Source: Streptomyces marokkonensis (GTDB lineage Bacteria; Actinomycetota; Actinomycetes; Streptomycetales; Streptomycetaceae). Taken from it: a stretch of DNA of 64,000 nt. Both the position numbers and the translations under genes were made by a program. Under the pieces are notes generated by a model that had not been told where the DNA came from, searched no databases, and saw only the letters and a list, made by a program, of their open reading frames with translations. This document shows, one piece after another, positions 50,285-58,747 of the stretch (positions within the stretch are counted from its first letter, which is position 1; each line of letters opens with the position of its first letter). The stretch lies in contig NZ_VSKS01000020.1 of assembly GCF_008312835.1 (NCBI RefSeq), positions 62,001 through 126,000 on the forward strand, in the 5' to 3' direction.

Positions 50285-51613
50285 ATGGGCGACGGCATCA
50301 CCGAGGAAGAGCTGTCCGCCTTCCACCGCACGGTCGGCCGCCTGCGCCGGCTGCCCGCCGACGATCCGGTGCGCCTGCACGCCGAACATGTGGCTGCCTC
50401 CTTCGTCCGCGACGGCCAGGCCCGACGCCGCAGGGCCCGCAACGAGGCCGTGTCCGCGGCCGACGCCGAGACGATGGCCGCCACGGCCACCGGTGCCCCG
50501 CACCGCCGCGAGGACGCCCCGCTGGTGGCGCCGGGCAGCCCGGGTGTCTACCGCAGGGCCCGCCACTGCTATGTCTGCAAGTCGTCCTATCGACAGGTCG
50601 ACGCCTTCTACCACCGGCTCTGCCCGGGCTGCGCGGTCGACAACCGCACCCGGCGCGCACTCGCCACCGACCTGACCGGCCGCCGCGCCCTGCTCACCGG
50701 CGGCCGGGTGAAGATCGGCTTCCAGCTGGCCCTCATGATGCTGCGCGACGGCGTGGAGCTGATCGTCACCAGCCGCTTCCCGCACGACACGGTGCGCCGC
50801 TTCCGGGCCGACCCGGACAGCGGCACGTGGCTCGACCGGCTCCACATACTCGCCGTCGACCTGCGCGACCCCCGCCAGGTCCTGGGGCTGTGCGAGGAAC
50901 TGCGCCGCGAGGGCGCGCCCCTCGACATCCTCGTCAACAACGCCGCGCAGACCGTACGGCGGCCGCCGGAGTCGTACGCGCTGCTCGCCTCCGGGGAGCG
51001 GGACCGGCTGCCCGAGGGCGCACGGCAGGCGCCGGGCTTCACCCCGATGCGGATGCTCGGCGACGGGCGCGCCACGCTGCCGGCGGCCCTGCGGGAGGCC
51101 GACGAGGCCGGGCTGCTGCCCGACCCGTCCCCGGAGAACTCCTGGTCGGCCCGGCTCGGAGCGCTCGACCCCGCCGAGGTCCTGGAGACACAGCTCGTCA
51201 ACGCGCTCGCCCCGGCGCTGCTCTGCGACCGGCTGTTGCCCCTGCTGCTCGCCTCACCGCACCCGCGGCGCTACGTCGTCAACGTGACCGCGGTGGAGGG
51301 CCGGTTCGCGGTGCGCAACAAGATGCCGGGACATCCGCACACCAACATGGCCAAGGCCGCACTCAACATGCTCACCCGCACCAGCGCGTCCGACCTCGCC
51401 GGGCAGGGCGTGTACATGTGCGCCGTGGACACCGGCTGGATCACCGACGAGAACCCGGCGCCGAAGAAGTCCCGCATGGCGCGGGCCGGATTCCGCACCC
51501 CGCTGGACGTCGTCGACGGGGCGGCCCGGGTGTACGACCCCATCGTGCGGGGAGAGGCCGGGGACCCGGTGGCCGGCGTGTTCCTGAAGGACTACCAGGA
51601 GGCGGACTGGTGA
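50285..51613 (+). CDS. SDR-like protein with N-terminal four-cysteine motif and altered active site
   Basis: The 442-residue protein has an N-terminal helical region, then two CxxC pairs (HCYVCKSSY and RLCPGC, about residues 97-119) that look like a zinc ribbon, then a Rossmann SDR fold: LLTGGRVKIGFQLALMML, ILAVDLRDPR, DILVNNAAQTV (canonical NNAA). At the catalytic site the usual Y-x-x-x-K is replaced: the sequence is HPHTNMAKAALNML, with Thr at the Tyr position and Lys retained. A long insertion (about residues 235-285) precedes the catalytic region. It probably still binds NAD(P) but may use another chemistry or have a non-enzymatic role. A TAGGAT-type -10 lies near 50173. Confidence 0.82.
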   Translation: MGDGITEEELSAFHRTVGRLRRLPADDPVRLHAEHVAASFVRDGQARRRRARNEAVSAADAETMAATATGAPHRREDAPLVAPGSPGVYRRARHCYVCKSSYRQVDAFYHRLCPGCAVDNRTRRALATDLTGRRALLTGGRVKIGFQLALMMLRDGVELIVTSRFPHDTVRRFRADPDSGTWLDRLHILAVDLRDPRQVLGLCEELRREGAPLDILVNNAAQTVRRPPESYALLASGERDRLPEGARQAPGFTPMRMLGDGRATLPAALREADEAGLLPDPSPENSWSARLGALDPAEVLETQLVNALAPALLCDRLLPLLLASPHPRRYVVNVTAVEGRFAVRNKMPGHPHTNMAKAALNMLTRTSASDLAGQGVYMCAVDTGWITDENPAPKKSRMARAGFRTPLDVVDGAARVYDPIVRGEAGDPVAGVFLKDYQEADW

Positions 51614-51653
51614 CCGGCACACCGGGAAACGCCGGTCCGAAACCGCCCGCGCC

Positions 51654-52631
51654 TCAGCTCTGACCGGCGCGGGCCGCCATCCGGGCCTTGCGGGCCGCCA
51701 GCTTCTCGTCGAATTTCGAGGCCTCCGCGTCCAGGCCGCCCATGAACAGACCCAGTTCCTCCTGCGCCTTGACGCCCTCGGGGCCCAGCCCGTCGATCTC
51801 CAGGACCTTCAGGAAGCGCAGCACCGGCTGAAGCACGTCGTCGTGGTGGATGCGCAGGTTGTACACCTCGCCGATGGCCATCTGCGCGGCCGCCCGCTCG
51901 AACCCGGGGATGCCGTGACCGGGCATCCGGAAGTCGACCACGACGTCGCGCACCGCCTGCATCGTGAGGTCCGGCGCGAGTTCGAAGGCCGACTTCATCA
52001 GGTTGCGGTAGAAGATCATGTGCAGGTTCTCGTCGGTCGCGATGCGGGCCAGCATGCGGTCGCAGACCGGGTCACCGGACTGGTGGCCGGTGTTGCGGTG
52101 CGAGATGCGGGTGGCCAGCTCCTGGAAGGCGACGTAGGCGATCGAGTGCAGCATCGAGTGCCGGTTGTCCGACTCGAAGCCCTCACTCATGTGCGCCATG
52201 CGGAACTGCTCCAGCTTGTCCGGGTCCACCGCCCGCGAGGCGAGCAGGTAGTCCCGCATCACGATGCCGTGCCGGCCCTCCTCGGCCGTCCAGCGGTGCA
52301 CCCAGGTGCCCCAGGCGCCGTCCCGGCCGAACAGCGTGGCGATCTCGTGGTGGTAGCTGGGGAGGTTGTCCTCGGTCAGCAGGTTCACCACGAGCGCGAT
52401 GCGGCCGACCTCGGTGACCTTCGACTGCTCCTTGTCCCAGGCCTCGCCGTCCTCGAAGAAGCCGGGGAAGTTACGGGCGTCGCTGAACGGCACGTACTCG
52501 TGCGGCATCCAGTCCTTGGCGACCTTCAGGTGCCGGTTGAGCTCCTGCTCGACCACTTCCTCCAGGGCGTACAACAGCCGCGCGTCGGTCCAGACGGAAG
52601 GGCTGCCGAGGTGGGGAGAGGCGATCGTCAC
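51654..52631 (-). CDS. Acyl-ACP desaturase (DesA-like, soluble diiron)
   Basis: The 325-residue enzyme introduces a double bond into acyl-ACP using a diiron centre. The metal motifs are TAEEGRHGIVM (E-E-x-x-H) and ATDENLHMIF (D-E-x-x-H), with additional glutamates in YALEEVVEQELNRH. Length and motif spacing match the stearoyl-ACP 9-desaturase family of actinobacteria. The GTG at 52631 has GGAG 8 nt upstream. A striking tandem repeat with TACGTA centres lies 65 bp upstream, the likely target of a lipid-responsive repressor. Confidence 0.94.
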   Translation of the reverse strand: MTIASPHLGSPSVWTDARLLYALEEVVEQELNRHLKVAKDWMPHEYVPFSDARNFPGFFEDGEAWDKEQSKVTEVGRIALVVNLLTEDNLPSYHHEIATLFGRDGAWGTWVHRWTAEEGRHGIVMRDYLLASRAVDPDKLEQFRMAHMSEGFESDNRHSMLHSIAYVAFQELATRISHRNTGHQSGDPVCDRMLARIATDENLHMIFYRNLMKSAFELAPDLTMQAVRDVVVDFRMPGHGIPGFERAAAQMAIGEVYNLRIHHDDVLQPVLRFLKVLEIDGLGPEGVKAQEELGLFMGGLDAEASKFDEKLAARKARMAARAGQS

Positions 52632-52695
52632 GTGTGACTCCAGGGGACGGGGACGTTCGGAGGTCCGGCGAGCGGTGCCGGGAACTTACGGAATC

Positions 52696-52736
52696 GTAGG
52701 CTACGTAGCCGTAGGTTACGTAGCCGTAGGTTAAGG
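52696..52736. promoter_or_regulatory. Tandem 15-bp repeat with TACGTA centres upstream of the desaturase gene
   Basis: GTAGGCTACGTAGCC (52696-52710), GTAGGTTACGTAGCC (52711-52725) and the partial GTAGGTTAAGG (52726-52736) follow one another. The first unit contains the perfect 12-bp palindrome GGCTACGTAGCC and the second a one-mismatch version. The position, 65 bp before the desaturase start, fits a repressor operator controlling membrane fluidity. Confidence 0.75.
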
Positions 52737-52842
52737 CCGCCGTAAAGACACCTGATCAGCGGGGTCCCCTCGGTGCGGCGTGGCGCGCCCCGGGGCCTCG
52801 GAGCCGCAGGTCGCTGCGCCGTACGGGTGACACGGCCGCGGG

Positions 52843-53619
52843 TCAGGCGTACAGCTCCCGCAGGCGCACCGAGAGGCACGTCACACAGCCCTCGAGCTTC
52901 TCGAACTCGCCGATGTCCACCAGGACCGGCTCGTAACCGAGATCCGCGAACAGCTCGGCGGTCTTCGGCGCGCTCGCCGCCATCAGCAGCCTGTCCCCGC
53001 CGAGCAGCACCACATGCGCCCCGGACTCCTCCGGCACCGGCAGGAGGCGCGGGAACAGCGAGGGCGCGTCCATGTTCGGGACGTGCCCGACGACCGTCCC
53101 GTCCGGCAGCGCGGTGACCGCCGACTTCAGATGCAGCACCTTGGCGACCGGCACCGCGACCACCCGCGCCCCCAGCGGCTCGAACGCGGCCCGCACCTGC
53201 TGCACCCCGGCGGCGTTGGTGCGCCCGCCCCGGCCCACGTACACCGTGTCGCCGACCTTCAGCACATCGCCGCCGTCCAGCGTGCCCGGCTCCCAGACCC
53301 AGTTCACCGAACAGCCCAGCGACGCCACGGCCTCCTCGACCCCGGGCGTCTCCCCGCGCCGCGACTCGGCACCGGAGCGGGCGATCAGCGCCACGTTCCG
53401 GTACATCACCACCGTGTCCTCCACGAACACCGAGTCCGGGCAGTCCCCGGCCGGGTCCACCTCGATCGTCTCCCAGCCGTGGGTGCGCAGCGCCTCCGTG
53501 TACGCCTCCCACTGCTCCACCGCGCGGTCGAAGTCGACGCCTTCCCGCTCGATGTGCGTCACCAGCCCTTCGGCCAGACGGGGAGCGGGGCGGCGGACGA
53601 GGGCCTTCTTGCTGGGCAC
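52843..53619 (-). CDS. ddaH: Dimethylarginine dimethylaminohydrolase (DDAH)
   Basis: DDAH hydrolyses N-omega-methylated arginine to citrulline and methylamines. The 258-residue protein has the guanidine-modifying fold with DSVFVEDTVVM (acidic ligand), HLKSAVTALPDG with the catalytic His, and EGCVTCLSVRL with the nucleophilic Cys near the C-terminus. GTG at 53619 (PSKKALVRRPAPRLAEG) gives the normal family length; the longer open frame upstream has no similarity. It lies upstream of the desaturase gene on the same strand with a 211-bp gap. Whether it degrades an external inhibitor or scavenges arginine is not clear. Confidence 0.92.
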   Translation of the reverse strand: MPSKKALVRRPAPRLAEGLVTHIEREGVDFDRAVEQWEAYTEALRTHGWETIEVDPAGDCPDSVFVEDTVVMYRNVALIARSGAESRRGETPGVEEAVASLGCSVNWVWEPGTLDGGDVLKVGDTVYVGRGGRTNAAGVQQVRAAFEPLGARVVAVPVAKVLHLKSAVTALPDGTVVGHVPNMDAPSLFPRLLPVPEESGAHVVLLGGDRLLMAASAPKTAELFADLGYEPVLVDIGEFEKLEGCVTCLSVRLRELYA

Positions 53620-53774
53620 GGCTTGCGCCTTTCGCGTCGGACGGGGCATGTCTTGGCGGCGCCGGGGAGTCCGCGCGGTGGCCGGTCCCCCGCGGGCGTC
53701 GGCGCTGCCATCATGCAGGGCGGATCCGGACGGGACCACCCCGGCGGCCATGACGTGTACCACCGGTAACGGTC

Positions 53775-56039
53775 TCAGCGCGCGGCGCGCCGCAGATGCT
53801 CCGCCGTGAAGGACCCCTCGGCGGCGAGCAGTTCGGCCGGTGTTCCCTCGAACACCACCCGGCCGCCGTCCCTCCCGCCGTCCGGGCCGAGGTCGATCAC
53901 CCAGTCGGCGCGTGCGACGACATCGAGGTTGTGCTCGACGACGACGACCGTGTTGCCCGCGTCGACCAGCCGGTCCAGGAGGCCGACGAGACCGTCCACG
54001 TCCGCCATGTGCAGCCCGGTCGTCGGCTCGTCGAGCACGTACACCACGCCCTCGCGGTGCAGCCGGGTGGCGAGCTTGATCCGCTGCCGCTCACCGCCGG
54101 ACAGGGTGGACAGCGGCTGGCCCAGCGTGAGGTAGGTGAGGCCGACGTCCCGCAGGGCGCGCAGCCGGCGCCGTGCGCCCGAGTCGTGGAAGAAGTCCAG
54201 AGCCTCCTCGGCGGTCATCCCCAGCACGTCGGCGACGGAGCGGCCGCCGACGGTCAGGCGCAGCACCTCGTCCTTGAACCGCCGCCCCTCACAGGTGTGG
54301 CACGTCGTCGTCACCGGGTCCATGAAAGCGAGGTCGGTGTACAGGATTCCGCGGCCCCCGCAGGTCTCGCAGGCGCCGTCGGAGTTGAAGCTGAACAGCC
54401 CCGGTTCGGCACCCGTCTCCCGCGCGAAGATCTTCCGTACCGTGTCCATGATCCCGAGATACGTCGCCGGGGTGGACCGCGCGGAGATGCCGATCGAGGA
54501 CTGGTCGACCACCACGGCGTCCCCATGGGCGGCGGTGAACTCGGCGACCAGTGTGCTCTTGCCCGAGCCCGCCACCCCCGTCACCGCGGTGAGCACACCG
54601 GCCGGGAACCGCACGGTGACGTCGCGCAGATTGTGCCGGTCGGCCCCCTTCACCCACAGCTCGCCCGTCGCCTCCCGCACCGCGCTCCTGACCGCCGTAC
54701 GCCGTCCCAGGCACCGCCCGGTCAGGGTGCCCGAGGCGGCCAGTTCCCGCGGTGTCCCCTCGAACACCACTCTGCCGCCCTCGGCGCCCGCCCCCGGCCC
54801 CATGTCGACGACGTGGTCGGCCAGCGCGATGACGTCCGGGTCGTGCTCCACGACCAGCACGGTGTTGCCCTTGTCGCGCAGTCGCAGCAGCAGTTCCCCG
54901 AGCCGGTGGACGTCGCGCGGATGCAGTCCGACGCTGGGCTCGTCGAAGATGTACGTCATCCCGGTCAGGCTGGACCCGAGGTGCCGGACCGTCTTCAGCC
55001 GCTGCCCCTCACCGCCGGAGAGCGTGGACGTCTCCCGGTCGAGGCTCAGGTAACCGAGTCCGATGCGCTCGATCCGCTCGAGCGCGGCGACGGCGGCCCC
55101 GGCGACGGGCCCGGCCACCGGGTCGTCGATCTCCCGCAGCACGGCGGCGAGATCGGTGACCTGCATCCCGGCGCAGTCGGCGATGGACCGCCCGCCGATC
55201 CGGGAGGCCAGCGCCGCCTCGTTCAGCCTGGCCCCGCGGCAGGCGGGGCAGACGCCCTCGGCCAGGAACTCCCGCACCATGTCCCGGGTCCTCTGGCTCA
55301 TCGCGGCCAGGTCCCGCTTCAGGTAGAGCCGTTCGAAGCGGTCGGCGAGCCCTTCGTACTCCGTGGTCCAGGTGCCGCCCGTACCGTTGACGGTGACCTT
55401 GCTGCCGGGCCGCCCCCGCATCAGGAAGCGCCGTTCGCCGGCGGTGAACTCCCGCACCGGCTTGTGCGGGTCCAGCTCGTCGCTGTTGGTGTACGCCTGC
55501 CCCTGCCAGGTCCCCGCGGCGAACGGCGGGAAGCGGACCGCCCCCTCCGCCAGGGAGCGGTCCGCGTCGAGGATGCGGTCCCAGTCCGGACGCACGGTCC
55601 GGCCCAGGCCGTCGCACTCACGGCACATGCCCGACGGGTCGTTGAACGAGTACGCCGTCGCCGGCCCGGCGCTCGGTGTGCCGTGCCGGGAGAACAGCAC
55701 CCGCAGCACCGAGTAGACGTCCGTCATCGTGCCCACCGTCGACCGCGAGTGGCCGCCGACCGGCCGCTGGTCGACGACGATCGCGGGCGTCAGGTCCTCC
55801 AGGGCCTCCGCGTGCGGTCGCTCGTACCTGGGCAGCCGGTTGCGGACGAACCACGTGAACGTCTCGTTGAGCTGCCGCTGCGACTCGACCGCGATCGTGT
55901 CGAAGACGACCGACGACTTCCCCGACCCCGAAACGCCGGTGAACACGGTCAGCCGGCCTTTCGGGATGCGGAGCGTGACGTCCTTGAGGTTGTTCTCCCC
56001 GGCCCCGGTGATGGTGATGTACTCGCTGGACTGGCTCAT
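53775..56039 (-). CDS. UvrA-like ABC ATPase, second paralogue
   Basis: The 754-residue protein has the same plan as the gene at 1037-3430: Walker A GVSGSGKSSVVFDT and GVAGSGKSTLVAEF, signatures LSGGEGQRLKT and LSGGERQRIKL, and Cys modules (CRECDGLGRT, CPACRGARL, CETCGGRGIL). It belongs to the short UvrA-like/DrrC group, linked in some producers to resistance against DNA-binding antibiotics. Its ATG at 56039 lies 10 bp after the stop of the ABC-F gene, so both should be on one transcript. This suggests a common role in drug tolerance (inference). Confidence 0.88.
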   Translation of the reverse strand: MSQSSEYITITGAGENNLKDVTLRIPKGRLTVFTGVSGSGKSSVVFDTIAVESQRQLNETFTWFVRNRLPRYERPHAEALEDLTPAIVVDQRPVGGHSRSTVGTMTDVYSVLRVLFSRHGTPSAGPATAYSFNDPSGMCRECDGLGRTVRPDWDRILDADRSLAEGAVRFPPFAAGTWQGQAYTNSDELDPHKPVREFTAGERRFLMRGRPGSKVTVNGTGGTWTTEYEGLADRFERLYLKRDLAAMSQRTRDMVREFLAEGVCPACRGARLNEAALASRIGGRSIADCAGMQVTDLAAVLREIDDPVAGPVAGAAVAALERIERIGLGYLSLDRETSTLSGGEGQRLKTVRHLGSSLTGMTYIFDEPSVGLHPRDVHRLGELLLRLRDKGNTVLVVEHDPDVIALADHVVDMGPGAGAEGGRVVFEGTPRELAASGTLTGRCLGRRTAVRSAVREATGELWVKGADRHNLRDVTVRFPAGVLTAVTGVAGSGKSTLVAEFTAAHGDAVVVDQSSIGISARSTPATYLGIMDTVRKIFARETGAEPGLFSFNSDGACETCGGRGILYTDLAFMDPVTTTCHTCEGRRFKDEVLRLTVGGRSVADVLGMTAEEALDFFHDSGARRRLRALRDVGLTYLTLGQPLSTLSGGERQRIKLATRLHREGVVYVLDEPTTGLHMADVDGLVGLLDRLVDAGNTVVVVEHNLDVVARADWVIDLGPDGGRDGGRVVFEGTPAELLAAEGSFTAEHLRRAAR

Positions 56040-56049
56040 ACCGCCGACG

Positions 56050-57675
56050 CTAGGCGGAATACCCGACAGCTTCTGTCGTGATTTCCTTCAGCTCCCCCTC
56101 CTCCATCAACAGCCACCGGGTGATGCCGATGGACTCCAGGAACGGCAGGTCGTGACTGGCCACGATCAGGGCTCCCTCGTACGACTCCAGCGCCGTCGTG
56201 AGCTGCCGGACGCTCGCCATGTCGAGGTTGTTGGTCGGCTCGTCCAGCATCAGCAGCTGCGGCGCGGGCTCCGCCAGCATCAGCGCGGCCAGCGCCGCAC
56301 GGAACCGCTCGCCGCCGGAGAGCGTCGCCGCCTTCTGGTCGGCGCGTGCGCCCCGGAACAGGAAGCGGGCGAGCCTGGCCCGGACCCGGTTGTTCGTGGC
56401 ACCCGGGGCGAACCGGGCCACGTTCTCGGCGACGGACAGTTCCGCGTCGAGGACGTCGAGCCGCTGCGGCAGGAACCGCAGGGGCACATGGGCCCTCGCC
56501 TCGCCGGAGACCGGCTCCAGCTCCCCGGCGATCGTGCGCAGCAGCGTCGTCTTGCCCGTGCCGTTGCGCCCGATCAGCGCGACCCGCTCCGGGCCCCGCA
56601 GGTCGAGGCCGCCGTTCACCCGGGCGCCGTACGCCAGTTCCAGGTCCATCAGGGTGAGGACCCCGCGACCCGGCGGTACGGCCGTGTACGGCAGGTCGAC
56701 GCGGATCTCGTCGTCGTCCCGCACGGCATCCACCGCGTCGTCGAGACGTTCCTTCGCCTCGGAGAGCTTCTCCTCGTGCATGACGCGGTGCTTGCCCGCG
56801 GACACCTGCGCCGCGCGCTTGCGCGCCCCCATGACGATCTTCGGCTCGCGCTTCTGGTCCCACATCTTCTGGCCGTACCGCTTGCGGCGGGCCAACTTGA
56901 CCTGGGCGTCGATCAGTTCGCGCTTCTGCTTGCGCAGATCCGCCTCGGCGACGCGCACCATGCGCTCGGCGGCCTCCTGTTCGACGGCCAGGGCCTCCTC
57001 GTACGCCGAGTAGTTGCCGCCGTACCAGGTGACCTCCCCGGAGCGCAGATCCGCGATCTGGTCGACCAGCTCCAGCAGTTCACGGTCGTGGCTGACCACG
57101 ATCATGACGCCCGGCCAGCCGGCGACGGCCGCGTACAGCCGCCTGCGGGCGTACAGGTCGAGGTTGTTGGTTGGCTCGTCGAGCAGCAGGACGTCGGGGC
57201 GCCGCAGCAGCAGCGCCGCGAGCCGCAGCAGTACCGACTCGCCGCCCGACACCTCGCCGACGGTGCGGTCGAGACCGATGTGGCCGAGGCCGAGTTCGCC
57301 GAGCGTGGCGACGGCGCGTTCCTCGACGTCCCAGTCGTCGCCGACGGTCTCGAAGTGCTCCTCGGCCACGTCGCCCGCCTCGATGGCGTGCAGCGCGGCC
57401 CGCCGGGCGGCGATGCCGAGGGCCTCGTCGACCCTCAGCGCGGTGTCGAGCGTCACGTTCTGCGGCAGGTAGCCCACCTCGCCGGCGACACGGACGGTGC
57501 CGTCGGCCGGGGTGAGCTCGCCGGCGATCAGCTTCAGCAGGGTCGACTTGCCGGAGCCGTTGACGCCGACGAGCCCGGTGCGGCCGGGGCCGAAGGCGAC
57601 GTCCAGGCCCTCGAAGACGGCGGTGCCGTCGGGCCAGGTGAAGGCGAGGGAGGTACAGGTGAGGGAAGGTGACAT
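56050..57675 (-). CDS. ABC-F family ATPase, probable ribosome-protection protein
   Basis: The 541-residue protein is two NBDs without membrane domains: Walker A GVNGSGKST (about residue 37) and GRNGTGKTT, signatures EVSGGESVLLR and LSGGERFRAAL, Walker B VLLLDEPTNNLDLYA and LLMLDEPTNNLDMAS. A charged linker (about residues 225-320, KRELIDAQVKLARRKRYGQK) is the arm that reaches into the ribosomal exit site in antibiotic-resistance ABC-F proteins. It is preceded by a consensus promoter and a leader of about 235 nt encoding a short RLR peptide, a hallmark of macrolide-induced genes. The drug class is inferred from the leader only. Confidence 0.9.
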   Translation of the reverse strand: MSPSLTCTSLAFTWPDGTAVFEGLDVAFGPGRTGLVGVNGSGKSTLLKLIAGELTPADGTVRVAGEVGYLPQNVTLDTALRVDEALGIAARRAALHAIEAGDVAEEHFETVGDDWDVEERAVATLGELGLGHIGLDRTVGEVSGGESVLLRLAALLLRRPDVLLLDEPTNNLDLYARRRLYAAVAGWPGVMIVVSHDRELLELVDQIADLRSGEVTWYGGNYSAYEEALAVEQEAAERMVRVAEADLRKQKRELIDAQVKLARRKRYGQKMWDQKREPKIVMGARKRAAQVSAGKHRVMHEEKLSEAKERLDDAVDAVRDDDEIRVDLPYTAVPPGRGVLTLMDLELAYGARVNGGLDLRGPERVALIGRNGTGKTTLLRTIAGELEPVSGEARAHVPLRFLPQRLDVLDAELSVAENVARFAPGATNNRVRARLARFLFRGARADQKAATLSGGERFRAALAALMLAEPAPQLLMLDEPTNNLDMASVRQLTTALESYEGALIVASHDLPFLESIGITRWLLMEEGELKEITTEAVGYSA

Positions 57676-57721
57676 GCGGGCCTCCGCGGTTGCTCGGGGC
57701 GATCAGGGGCAAACGCGTATC

Positions 57722-57863
57722 GAGACACCGCGGGACGACGACCGGCAGCCGGAAGGGAAGGCGTGGGCATGAGAGGAGCCCTGTTCCGAAGGAACCGCAA
57801 GGACGGCTCGAACGCCGAGGTCGCACGCGGCGTACACACCTGACGGGTGTGACGCGGTGTCTC
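57722..57863 (-). promoter_or_regulatory. Candidate attenuator in the ABC-F leader
   Basis: In the mRNA, GAGACACCGCG (57863-57853) directly after the leader peptide is exactly complementary over 11 nt to CGCGGTGTCTC (57732-57722), 47 nt before the ABC-F start. The 5' arm overlaps the last two bases of the leader stop codon, so a ribosome stalled on the peptide would cover it. A smaller hairpin (CACACC/GGTGTG) lies between the arms. Confidence 0.6.
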
Positions 57864-57894
57864 AGAACCTCAGACGAGCAACGTCCTTCTCCAT
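57862..57894 (-). CDS. Leader peptide MEKDVARLRF
   Basis: A 10-codon frame, ATG at 57894 and TGA at 57864-57862, lies about 18 nt after the predicted transcription start of the ABC-F gene. It ends ...ARLRF. Arg-Leu-Arg (R/K-x-R/K) is the known macrolide-dependent ribosome arrest motif, as in ErmDL (MRLRF). The ribosome-binding site is weak. The context (resistance ATPase downstream, complementary RNA arms) makes a regulatory peptide likely; no direct proof. Confidence 0.65.
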   Translation of the reverse strand: MEKDVARLRF

Positions 57895-57918
57895 TCGACG
57901 GCAACAGGACCGCTGTAC

Positions 57919-57947
57919 AACGTACGAGGGTCCGGACAGGCTGTCAA
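57919..57947 (-). promoter_or_regulatory. Promoter of the ABC-F/UvrA-like operon
   Basis: Read on the minus strand: a perfect -35 TTGACA (57947-57942), a 17-bp spacer and TACGTT (57924-57919) as -10. Transcription would start near 57912, giving a leader of about 235 nt. Confidence 0.75.
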
Positions 57948-57990
57948 CGCCTTTCACCGACCACGACGTCACCGCACCCGAGGAGGCCCC

Positions 57991-58635
57991 GTGCCCAGCG
58001 GCCCGCTCTCACTGCCGGCGCATCTCTGCCTGCTGGCCTGGGACACCGACCCGGCCCGGCTGTCACCCCTGGTGCGGGCCGGTGCCCTCGCCGAGCTGGC
58101 CCGGCGCGGACTGCTGATCGACGACGACGGCATCGCCACACCGCTCGACCTGGACTCCCGCACCGGGGACGCGGTCCTGGACGGACTTCTGGAGCTGGTC
58201 CGAGAGTCCTTCCCGCACCGCTGGCGCGCCTGGGTGACACTGCACGCGCGGCTCACCCTGGACGCGGTCCGGGAGCAACTGGTGGCCGAAGGTCTTCTGC
58301 GTGCCGAGAAGCACCGGGTCCTCGGGGTGTTCCCGTCCGTGGAACACGTCCTGGCCGACACCGCCCGCGCGGACTCCCTGCGCCGGGAGGCCCACCAGGT
58401 CCTGACCGGATCCGTACCGGCCGAGAGTGTCCCCGAGCCGGCCGCCACCGCCCTGGCCCTCGCGTCCGCGGCCGGCCTGCCGCCCGCCCCGGACGGCTCC
58501 TCCCGCGACCGGCGCGGCGAAGCCCTGGCCCACCGCGCCGGGGCGTCGAAGCCCGCGTTCGCCGCCGTCCTGCGCGAGCTGCGCGCGGGGCTGACGACCG
58601 CCGCGCCGATGCCCTCGCTCACCAGGGGCCGCTGA
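57991..58635 (+). CDS. GPP34/GOLPH3-like protein
   Basis: The 214-residue protein matches the bacterial GOLPH3/VPS74 (GPP34) family: SLPAHLCLLAWDTDPARLS, AGALAELARRGLLIDDDG, and the two-helix HARLTLDAVREQLVAEGLLR with VLGVFPSVEH. In eukaryotes these proteins bind phosphoinositides at the Golgi; actinomycetes have several copies of unknown function. The GTG at 57991 has GAGGAGG 5 nt upstream. It is divergent from the ABC-F operon, whose promoter lies about 45 bp away. Confidence 0.85.
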   Translation: MPSGPLSLPAHLCLLAWDTDPARLSPLVRAGALAELARRGLLIDDDGIATPLDLDSRTGDAVLDGLLELVRESFPHRWRAWVTLHARLTLDAVREQLVAEGLLRAEKHRVLGVFPSVEHVLADTARADSLRREAHQVLTGSVPAESVPEPAATALALASAAGLPPAPDGSSRDRRGEALAHRAGASKPAFAAVLRELRAGLTTAAPMPSLTRGR

Positions 58636-58747
58636 CCCTCGGCCGGGTCGGACGCTGTCGCGCCCGGCCCGCCCGCTCGGCCGTCCCGTACGTCCCTGTC
58701 GGATTCCTGCCGGACGTGACGCCTGCCGCGCTGGTTGAGTGGCCCGC

